From assembly GCF_020034655.1 (NCBI RefSeq), contig NZ_JAIQDJ010000001.1, forward strand, positions 372,001-436,000: 64,000 bases of DNA. The letters run 5' to 3'. The notes under the pieces were generated by a model. That model did not search any database, was not told the DNA's origin, and saw only the letters and a program-made list of their open reading frames with translations. The DNA is from Thermomonas beijingensis (GTDB taxonomy: Bacteria; Pseudomonadota; Gammaproteobacteria; Xanthomonadales; Xanthomonadaceae). The position numbers and the translations under genes were made by a program. Of the stretch, positions 57,496 to 64,000 are shown piece by piece. Numbering within the stretch: position 1 is the first letter of the stretch; every line of letters begins with the position of its first letter.

Positions 57496-58344
57496 TCAAC
57501 GCGCGTCGCCGGTAAACGGATTCAAGCGGCTGATGATTCCACGGTCATTGGGCCATTTGCCATGCAGCCACGGGTGCTGCGGTGCATTTTGCTCCAGCAC
57601 GCGCTTGGCATCGGCGGCCAAGGCCGTATTGCCCATGCGTGTATAGGCTTCGGCCAGCAAGGCCACGGCATCGTATTGGTATTCGCTCTGCGGATAGGTT
57701 TCCAGCAGATAGGTGGCGCGATCAGCAGCCGACACCCAAGCACTGCGGCGCAGGTAATACAAACCGGTGTTCAGCTCAAAGCGGGCGAACTCGTTGCGCA
57801 AATACACCATGCGTTGGCGAGCATCGCCGGCGTAGCGGCTGTTGGGATAACGAGTAGAGACGGTGTTGAAGTCGTTGTAGGCCTGCTGGGGGGCTTCCAA
57901 GTCGCGGGTGCTGGTATCCAGCTTGAACGTGCGCGCCATGAACACCGTATTGCGCGCCATGTTGGACAGACCACGCAGATAGTAGAAATAGGCGATGTTC
58001 TTGTGCGTCGGGTAGGTGCGGATGAAGCGGTCAATCGAGGAGATCGCATCCTCGTGCTTGCCTGCTTTGAACTGCGCGTAAGCCTGCTCCATCATCGCCT
58101 GTTCGGTATAGGCACCGTAAGGATATTGGGCAATCAAGCGACCCCACGTCTCGTTAGCATTGCTCCAGTTGCCATGCTCCATTTGGTCATGAGCCTTGTC
58201 GAACAAGGTGGCAACCGGGACGCCTTCGTTCTTGTCTTTGTCCTTCTTGAACAGGCCTTTGACCCCCGAACAACCGGTGGCGGCAACGACCAATGCAAGC
58301 ACGAGGGTGGTGCGAATCAAGGGGGAACGCGAAATCATGGGCAT
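57496..58344 (-). CDS. bamD: Outer-membrane assembly lipoprotein BamD
   Basis: A 282-residue lipoprotein of the BAM complex, which folds beta-barrels into the outer membrane. The signal peptide ends at a TGC lipobox (Cys near residue 25). TPR helices follow: HDQMEHGNWSNANETWGRLIAQYP, YAQFKAGKHEDAISSIDRFIRTYPTH, YAYFYYLRGL-like IAYFYYLRGLSN. Length is slightly above E. coli BamD (245). ATGs at 58344 and 58338 are both possible starts. Confidence 0.93.
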   Translation of the reverse strand: MPMISRSPLIRTTLVLALVVAATGCSGVKGLFKKDKDKNEGVPVATLFDKAHDQMEHGNWSNANETWGRLIAQYPYGAYTEQAMMEQAYAQFKAGKHEDAISSIDRFIRTYPTHKNIAYFYYLRGLSNMARNTVFMARTFKLDTSTRDLEAPQQAYNDFNTVSTRYPNSRYAGDARQRMVYLRNEFARFELNTGLYYLRRSAWVSAADRATYLLETYPQSEYQYDAVALLAEAYTRMGNTALAADAKRVLEQNAPQHPWLHGKWPNDRGIISRLNPFTGDAR

Positions 58345-58441
58345 CGAACGGGCGCCGGGGGCATGAAGGCTGGATAATACCAGTCCCAAGCTTTAACCAC
58401 GCCAGAATGCGCGCCTTTTCGTGAGGCGCCCGCCGATTCCC

Positions 58442-59422
58442 ATGAATGAACACGCCTTGCGTATTGCCCAAGTCCCCGATTCCGTTGCCGGCCGTCGGTT
58501 GGACGCCGTCGTCGCGGAACTATTTCCGGAATATTCCCGCTCGCGATTATCCGCCTGGATCAAGTCTGGCGACCTCACTGTGGATGGCGCGCCGGCGCGC
58601 CCGCGCGACCCCGTGCGGGGTGGCGAGACCATCACCCTGAATGTGGTGGAGGAAGTGCAAACCCACGCCGTGGCCGAAGACATCCCTCTGTCGATCTTGT
58701 ATGAAGACGAACACGTGTTTGTCCTCGATAAACCAGCCGGCTTGGTGGTGCACCCGGGTGCCGGCAACCCGGCCGGTACCTTGGTCAACGCTTTGCTGCA
58801 TCGCGACCCGGCGCTGGACAAGTTGCCGCGCGCCGGTATCGTGCATCGGTTGGACAAAGACACCAGCGGGGTGATGGTGGTGGCACGCACCCTGGTGGCC
58901 CAGACTGCATTGGTCGCGCAGCTATCGGCGCGCGACGTGCATCGGCAATACCTCGCGGTGGTATTGGGGGCGCTGGTGGCCGGCGGCACCGCCAACGCCG
59001 CCATCGACCGTCACCCGCGCGACCGCCTGCGTATGGCGGTGCGCGAGGATGGCAAAGACGCCATTACCCATTACCGTTTGCGTGAGCGTTTTCGCAGCCA
59101 TACCGCGCTGGAATGCCGCTTGGAAACGGGGCGTACCCACCAGATCCGCGTGCATTTGGCGCATCTGAAGTATCCCATCATCGGCGACCCGCTGTATGGC
59201 GGCTCCTTGCGGCTGCCCAAGGGCGCGTCGGAGGAATTGATCGCTTGCCTGCGCGGCTTCAAGCGCCAAGCCTTGCATGCCGAAGTACTGGAATTCATGC
59301 ACCCGGTCAGCGGTGCGCCAGTGCGTTGCGAAGCGCCGTTGCCAGCGGATATGCAGCAGCTCATGCACCAGCTGCGTGCGGATGCCGCCAGCCACGCCGC
59401 TATCGAGCGGGCGCGCCGATGA
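58442..59422 (+). CDS. rluD: 23S rRNA pseudouridine synthase RluD
   Basis: A 326-residue enzyme that makes pseudouridines 1911, 1915 and 1917 in helix 69 of 23S rRNA. The S4 domain covers about 1-75 ([27 protein letters not shown]). The catalytic Asp138 is in [20 protein letters not shown] and GDPLYGG complete the signature. It is divergent from bamD, as often in gammaproteobacteria, and overlaps pgeF by 4 bp (ATGA). Confidence 0.95.
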   Translation: MNEHALRIAQVPDSVAGRRLDAVVAELFPEYSRSRLSAWIKSGDLTVDGAPARPRDPVRGGETITLNVVEEVQTHAVAEDIPLSILYEDEHVFVLDKPAGLVVHPGAGNPAGTLVNALLHRDPALDKLPRAGIVHRLDKDTSGVMVVARTLVAQTALVAQLSARDVHRQYLAVVLGALVAGGTANAAIDRHPRDRLRMAVREDGKDAITHYRLRERFRSHTALECRLETGRTHQIRVHLAHLKYPIIGDPLYGGSLRLPKGASEELIACLRGFKRQALHAEVLEFMHPVSGAPVRCEAPLPADMQQLMHQLRADAASHAAIERARR

Positions 59423-60153
59423 GCGCGTTTTTGCATGCCGATTGGCCGGCACCGCCCGGCGTGCATGCGTTGACCAGCTTGCGGCATGGCTTGGGCGTAT
59501 CCACGGCACCCTTCGACCATTTCAATCTGGGCTCGCGCTGCGGTGATGACGTGGATGCGGTGATTGAAAACCGCCGCCAGTTGCAAGCCGCCTTGCACTT
59601 GCCGTCGTCGCCGCGTTGGCTGCGCCAGGTGCATGGTGTTGCTGTTGCAGTGGAGCCGGGCTTCGATGAGCCCGAAGCTGACGCCGCGGTGACAGCAACG
59701 CCCGGCAGGGTGCTGGCCATTCTTACCGCCGACTGCTTGCCAGTGGTGCTTGCATCGAGAGCCGGTGATGACATTGGCGCGGCGCATGCCGGTTGGCGCG
59801 GGTTGTGCGCGGGGGTGCTGGAGGCTACGGTGGGCGCGATGCGCACCCCGGCGCAGCAATTGATGGCGTGGTTGGGTCCCGCTGCCGGCCCGCAAGCGTA
59901 CGAAATCGGTGAAGACGTCTTTGCTGCATTTGTGCAGCGCGATCCCGCGGCGGTAGCAACGTTTGTGGCCACCCGCCCGGGGCATTGGAAGGTGGACCTG
60001 TACGCCTTGGCGCGCCAGCGTTTGCAGGCGGTGGGGGTGACGGCGGTATTTGGGGGCGAGCAGTGCACGATTTCGGATCCGGCACGGTTTTTCTCGCACC
60101 GCCGTGATCAGCGCGGCGGTCGCATCGCTACGCTGGTGTGGATGCAGGCCTGA
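59419..60153 (+). CDS. pgeF: Purine-nucleoside phosphorylase-like YfiH/PgeF protein
   Basis: A 244-residue protein of the laccase-domain (YfiH) family. Family members are reported to cleave mis-incorporated peptidoglycan precursors or purine nucleosides. Zinc-binding residues lie in [20 protein letters not shown] and [17 protein letters not shown] 59419 overlaps the rluD stop, the same order as in E. coli (rluD-yfiH-clpB). The frame is open far upstream inside rluD, but similarity starts at this ATG. Confidence 0.92.
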   Translation: MSAFLHADWPAPPGVHALTSLRHGLGVSTAPFDHFNLGSRCGDDVDAVIENRRQLQAALHLPSSPRWLRQVHGVAVAVEPGFDEPEADAAVTATPGRVLAILTADCLPVVLASRAGDDIGAAHAGWRGLCAGVLEATVGAMRTPAQQLMAWLGPAAGPQAYEIGEDVFAAFVQRDPAAVATFVATRPGHWKVDLYALARQRLQAVGVTAVFGGEQCTISDPARFFSHRRDQRGGRIATLVWMQA

Positions 60154-60159
60154 ACTGAC

Positions 60160-61470
60160 TCAGCGCGGTGTTTGCGAGAGCCGATAAATCAGCAGTGCAG
60201 CGCGCTTGGCTTGGCGCGGAAGGGAGTCCAGCTCGATATATTCGCCAGGACCGTGGCTGTCGCCACCGGACGCGCCCATCCCCACCAGGCCATCCACATC
60301 GCGGGCCACAAACGCGATATCCCCCGCGCCGCGGCTTAGCGGGTCAATCTCGCCGAGTTCGGGCAAACCCAGATCCCGATTGATGCTGTTGAGTTTTGCC
60401 AGCAACGCACGGTTGCCAGCGGTGGGGGCCATCGGTGGGTAGTGTTCTTCAATCGTGATATTCGCGCTGGTCAATGGCAGGTGACGACTGACAATCGTGC
60501 GCATTTTTTCGCTGACGCGTGCGGTTTGCTCGGGGCTGAGCGTGCGGAAGTCGCCACGCGCAAGCGCAATGCCGGGCACGATATTGTCCTTGCCGCTGGC
60601 ACTGAGCCGGGTCTTGTTGGCATCGAACGTGGCCTGCTCGCCGCTGCCCAGCAACCCCACATTGAAGGTCAAATTGGGTTCTGGAAGTTCAGTGCGAAAT
60701 GCGGCCAGAATCCGTGCCAGCTCAAACGCTGCACCATCGCCCATGGCTTTGGAAAAAATACCGGAGCTGTGGCCGGATTCGCCATGCACGGTGAGTGTCC
60801 ATTCGTTGGACGAGCGCCGTGCCACCGCACCCATTTCGCGTCCGTTCTGGTGCGAGATATTTTCGAAATCCAGCGCCGCATCGGCGCGTTTGCCGGCGGC
60901 GATCAAATCGGCGCGGGCAAGGGCGACTGGCATCCCTACTTCTTCCTCATCACCGGTCAGCACCACCTCGATATCGGCATCTTGCAGTGTGCCGGCATCG
61001 CGCAAAGCACGCAGTGCGGACAGGATGACCACCACGCCGCCCTTGTCGTCGCCTACGCCGGGGCCGAAGGCGCGCTTGCCTTCGATGCGAAAGCCGGTAA
61101 ACGGATTGTCCGGCTCGAACACCGTATCCAGATGTCCAATCAGCAGCACCCGCTTGCCCTTGCCGTTGCCGTGGTGGATCGCAATCAAATGTCCGGCGCG
61201 CCCGCTGTCCGGCATGGGTTTGAAGTCCACCTGGAAGCCAAGTGCTTCGAATTCCGGGCGCAGCATGTTTGCCACCGCTGTCACTCCCGCGGTGTTGAAG
61301 GTGCCACTGTTTTGCGCCACCAATCGCTTGAGCAGGGCGGTGCTGCGGGCTTGGCTGGCGTCGGCGGCGCGGCTGATGCGCAGCTCGGTGGGCGCAAGCG
61401 CGGCACCGGCGGGTGTGGCAAGGGCAACACTCAGCAGCAGCGCGCTGGCAATGGGGGCAAGATGGGGCAT
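60160..61470 (-). CDS. Exported M20-family peptidase (carboxypeptidase G2-like)
   Basis: A 436-residue zinc peptidase with a signal peptide (about 1-22). Di-zinc motifs: GHLDTVFEP (first ligand His), GVGDDKGGVVV (bridging Asp) and VVLTGDEEEVG (general base Glu). A dimerisation domain lies at about 210-320. Close relatives remove C-terminal Glu or act on small peptides. It lies between pgeF and clpB on the opposite strand, splitting the order seen in E. coli. Confidence 0.88.
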   Translation of the reverse strand: MPHLAPIASALLLSVALATPAGAALAPTELRISRAADASQARSTALLKRLVAQNSGTFNTAGVTAVANMLRPEFEALGFQVDFKPMPDSGRAGHLIAIHHGNGKGKRVLLIGHLDTVFEPDNPFTGFRIEGKRAFGPGVGDDKGGVVVILSALRALRDAGTLQDADIEVVLTGDEEEVGMPVALARADLIAAGKRADAALDFENISHQNGREMGAVARRSSNEWTLTVHGESGHSSGIFSKAMGDGAAFELARILAAFRTELPEPNLTFNVGLLGSGEQATFDANKTRLSASGKDNIVPGIALARGDFRTLSPEQTARVSEKMRTIVSRHLPLTSANITIEEHYPPMAPTAGNRALLAKLNSINRDLGLPELGEIDPLSRGAGDIAFVARDVDGLVGMGASGGDSHGPGEYIELDSLPRQAKRAALLIYRLSQTPR

Positions 61471-61529
61471 GGGGGAGGCTCGAAGTTGATGCCAAACCAT
61501 ACCGCAGCCAACCCTTGTTCGGGATTTGA

Positions 61530-61557
61530 CTTGAATCACGGCAGCCCGCCCGCATGT
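61530..61557 (+). promoter_or_regulatory. Sigma-32-type heat-shock promoter of clpB
   Basis: CTTGAA (61530-61535) and CCGCATGT (61550-61557) are 14 bp apart. They match the RpoH consensus (CTTGAA, CCCCATNT) at all but one position and lie 45 bp before the clpB start. Confidence 0.75.
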
Positions 61558-61601
61558 GCAGGACAGTGGCCTCTTGTGGCCTTCTCATTTAGGAATTACC
61601 G

Positions 61602-64000
61602 ATGCGCATGGACAAACTTACATCGCGCTTCCAGCAGGCTTTGAGCGACGCGCAGTCGCTGGCCGTGGGTCGCGATCACAATCTGATTGAGCCTGCTCAC
61701 CTGTTGCTGGCCTTGCTGGATCAACAAGGTGGCGGCACCCGCCCATTGCTGGCGCAGGCCGGTGTGAATGCGGCCGATCTGCGGCTGCGCCTGGCCGAGG
61801 CGCTGGACAAGTTGCCGAAAGTCTCCGGGCAGGCCGGCACGGTCAGTGTGGGCAACGATTTGTCGCGCCTGCTCAATGTGACGGACAAACTGGCGCAGCA
61901 ACGCGGCGATGCCTTTATCGCCAGCGAATTGTTCTTGCTGGCTGCAATTGACGATAGCGGCGATACCGGCAAAGTGTTGAAGGCTGCGGGTGCGAACAAG
62001 CAGAAACTTGAGGCGGCGATCGAGAAATTGCGTGGGGGCGAGAAAGTGACCGACGAAAACGCCGAAGAGGCGCGTCAGGCGCTGGAGAAATACACCATCG
62101 ACCTGACTGCCCGCGCCGAGTCCGGCAAGTTGGATCCGGTAGTGGGCCGCGACGAAGAAATCCGCCGCACCATTCAAGTCTTGCAGCGGCGCACCAAGAA
62201 CAATCCGGTGCTGATCGGCGAACCTGGCGTGGGCAAGACCGCGATTGTGGAAGGGCTTGCCCAGCGTATCGTCAACAACGAGGTGCCCGAAGGCCTGCGC
62301 GGCAAGCGCTTGTTGTCGCTGGATATGGGCGCGTTGATTGCGGGCGCGAAGTTCCGTGGTGAGTTCGAGGAACGCCTGAAGGCGGTGCTCAACGATCTGT
62401 CGAAGAACGAAGGCCAGATCATTCTGTTTATCGACGAGCTGCACACGATGGTCGGCGCGGGCAAGGCCGAAGGCAGTATGGATGCCGGCAACATGCTGAA
62501 ACCGGCGCTGGCGCGCGGCGAGCTGCACTGCATCGGCGCCACCACCCTGGACGAATACCGCAAGTACGTGGAGAAGGATGCTGCGCTGGAGCGCCGCTTC
62601 CAGAAGGTGTTCGTCGGGGAGCCCACGGTGGAGGACACCATTGCCATTTTGCGCGGCCTGAAAGAACGCTACGCGGTGCATCACGGGGTGGAAATCACCG
62701 ATCCTGCGATCGTTGCCGCCGCCACGCTCTCCAACCGCTACATCGCGGATCGCCAATTGCCGGACAAGGCCATCGACTTGATGGACGAAGCGGCCTCGCG
62801 CATCCGCATGGAGATCGACTCCAAGCCGGAAGAAATGGACCGCAAGGAACGTCGCCTGATTCAGCTGAAAATCCAGCGTGAGGCACTGAAAAAAGAGAAA
62901 GACGCCGAATCCAAACAGCGCTTGGCTGATCTGGAAGCCGAGATCAATACGCTGGAGCGCGAGTTCAACGACCTGGAGGAAATCTGGAAGGCCGAGAAGG
63001 CCACCTTGCAAGGGGCCACCAAGGTCAAGGAACAGATCGAAGCCGCACGGCTGGAACTGGAAGCCGCACAGCGCCGGCAGGATTACGCGCGCATGAGCGA
63101 AATTCAGTATGGGCAGATTCCGCAATTGGAAAAGCAGCTTGCCGCCGCGCAGGAAGCCGAGACCCGTGGCTTCACCCTGCTGCAAGACAAAGTGACCGCC
63201 GAGGAAATTGCGCAAGTGGTGGCGCGCTGGACCGGCATTCCAGTGTCCAAGATGCTGGAAGGCGAGCGCGAAAAACTCCTGCAGATGGAAGCACAGCTGC
63301 ACACCCGCGTGGTCGGGCAGGAGGAAGCGATCAAAGCGGTGTCGGATGCGGTGCGCCGTTCGCGCGCAGGGCTGTCTGATCCTGATCGCCCCAGCGGCTC
63401 ATTCCTGTTCCTCGGCCCGACCGGCGTGGGCAAGACCGAGCTGTGCAAGGCGTTGGCCGACTTCCTGTTCGACTCCAGCGATGCGATGGTGCGCATCGAC
63501 ATGAGCGAGTTCATGGAAAAGCACAGCGTCAGCCGGCTGATCGGCGCGCCGCCCGGCTATGTGGGTTATGAAGAAGGCGGCTATCTGACCGAGGCCGTGC
63601 GCCGCCGCCCGTATAGCGTGATCTTGCTGGACGAAGTGGAGAAAGCGCATCCGGATGTGTTCAACATCCTGCTGCAAGTGCTCGACGATGGCCGCCTCAC
63701 CGATGGTCAAGGCCGCACCGTGGATTTCCGCAACGCGGTCATCGTGATGACCAGCAACCTTGGCAGCCATCAGATTCAGGAGCTGGCCGGCGACGATTCA
63801 GCCGAGGCTTACCTCCAGATGAAGGCCGCGGTGATGGGGGTGGTGCAAGCGCATTTTCGTCCCGAGTTCATCAACCGGCTGGATGACATCGTGGTGTTCC
63901 ACCCGCTGGACAAGGCGCAGATCAAACAGATTGCGCGCATCCAATTGCGCAGTCTGGAAAAGCGTCTGGGCGAACGCGGCATTCGCATCGAACTATCCGA
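61602..64000 (+). CDS. clpB: ClpB disaggregase, cut by window end
   Basis: The first 799 codons of the ATP-driven disaggregase (full family length about 860), truncated at 64000. An N-terminal Clp_N domain covers about 4-145. AAA-1 has Walker A GEPGVGKT (about 206-213) and Walker B LFIDELHT. The M-domain coiled coil spans about 405-525 ([17 protein letters not shown]). AAA-2 has GPTGVGKTE (about 605). ATG 61602 is favoured by AGGA eight bases upstream; the Met at 61608 is the alternative. Confidence 0.97.
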   Translation, partial: MRMDKLTSRFQQALSDAQSLAVGRDHNLIEPAHLLLALLDQQGGGTRPLLAQAGVNAADLRLRLAEALDKLPKVSGQAGTVSVGNDLSRLLNVTDKLAQQRGDAFIASELFLLAAIDDSGDTGKVLKAAGANKQKLEAAIEKLRGGEKVTDENAEEARQALEKYTIDLTARAESGKLDPVVGRDEEIRRTIQVLQRRTKNNPVLIGEPGVGKTAIVEGLAQRIVNNEVPEGLRGKRLLSLDMGALIAGAKFRGEFEERLKAVLNDLSKNEGQIILFIDELHTMVGAGKAEGSMDAGNMLKPALARGELHCIGATTLDEYRKYVEKDAALERRFQKVFVGEPTVEDTIAILRGLKERYAVHHGVEITDPAIVAAATLSNRYIADRQLPDKAIDLMDEAASRIRMEIDSKPEEMDRKERRLIQLKIQREALKKEKDAESKQRLADLEAEINTLEREFNDLEEIWKAEKATLQGATKVKEQIEAARLELEAAQRRQDYARMSEIQYGQIPQLEKQLAAAQEAETRGFTLLQDKVTAEEIAQVVARWTGIPVSKMLEGEREKLLQMEAQLHTRVVGQEEAIKAVSDAVRRSRAGLSDPDRPSGSFLFLGPTGVGKTELCKALADFLFDSSDAMVRIDMSEFMEKHSVSRLIGAPPGYVGYEEGGYLTEAVRRRPYSVILLDEVEKAHPDVFNILLQVLDDGRLTDGQGRTVDFRNAVIVMTSNLGSHQIQELAGDDSAEAYLQMKAAVMGVVQAHFRPEFINRLDDIVVFHPLDKAQIKQIARIQLRSLEKRLGERGIRIELS

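Noticed and set aside
61596-63302. Long minus-strand frame opposite clpB
   Set aside because: Antisense shadow of clpB with no start signal or domain.

Overview
This is a chromosomal window from a high-GC gammaproteobacterium, most likely of the family Lysobacteraceae (Xanthomonadaceae). The pointers are an Oar-like TonB-dependent receptor, a GTP-type PEP carboxykinase, a SAM-I riboswitch in front of a metX-metB-hom operon, small families common in xanthomonads (DUF3297, DUF1415, DUF3016), and GTAGGAGC-headed REP palindromes. The genus cannot be fixed from sequence alone. Genes are packed tightly, often with 4-bp ATGA overlaps. I see no prophage, insertion sequence, CRISPR array, tRNA or rRNA.

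Layout. 1-8 kb: the 3' end of pckG, a large Oar-like outer-membrane receptor, an ECF sigma / anti-sigma-like / DUF4097 operon, an exported protein of unknown function and the redox chaperone HslO. 8-14.5 kb: mtgA, a two-CBS protein, release factor 3 (prfC), a divergent membrane Ser/Thr kinase with a TPR-type tail, and an M23 peptidase. 14.5-18.2 kb: SAM-I riboswitch and metX-like/metB/hom. 18.1-24 kb: a MASE1-GGDEF-EAL protein, serine dehydratase, a glutaredoxin-like protein and a YceI / cytochrome b561 / YceI operon. 24-29 kb: a hybrid two-component sensor, a long perfect inverted repeat, hemE and a WGR protein. 29-36 kb: an ABC exporter pair, a serine hydrolase, two small proteins (one behind a GGTG-N16-CACC palindrome) and a LytTR/LytS-type two-component system. 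36-43 kb: VOC, DUF3016, DUF3297, a second ECF sigma / anti-sigma-like pair, an RsmC-like methyltransferase overlapping an RsuA-type pseudouridine synthase, DUF1415, YajQ and an EamA transporter.

43-54 kb: pyruvate dehydrogenase E2 and E3, both with a lipoyl domain, then the complete ATP synthase operon atpIBEFHAGDC. That operon has a good promoter and terminator, tandem hairpins between atpE and atpF, and REP doublets on both sides of atpG. 54-64 kb: a DUF4136 lipoprotein, ppa, a ccdAB-type toxin-antitoxin pair overlapping nadE, bamD, rluD-pgeF, an M20 peptidase and clpB (cut by the window end) behind a sigma-32-like promoter.

Most of the content is conserved housekeeping. The points that deserve a second look are regulatory or structural: the met riboswitch, the toxin-antitoxin pair coupled to NAD synthesis, the hairpins and REPs inside the atp operon, the 27-bp perfect inverted repeat near hemE, and the palindromic operator candidate at 33.27 kb.
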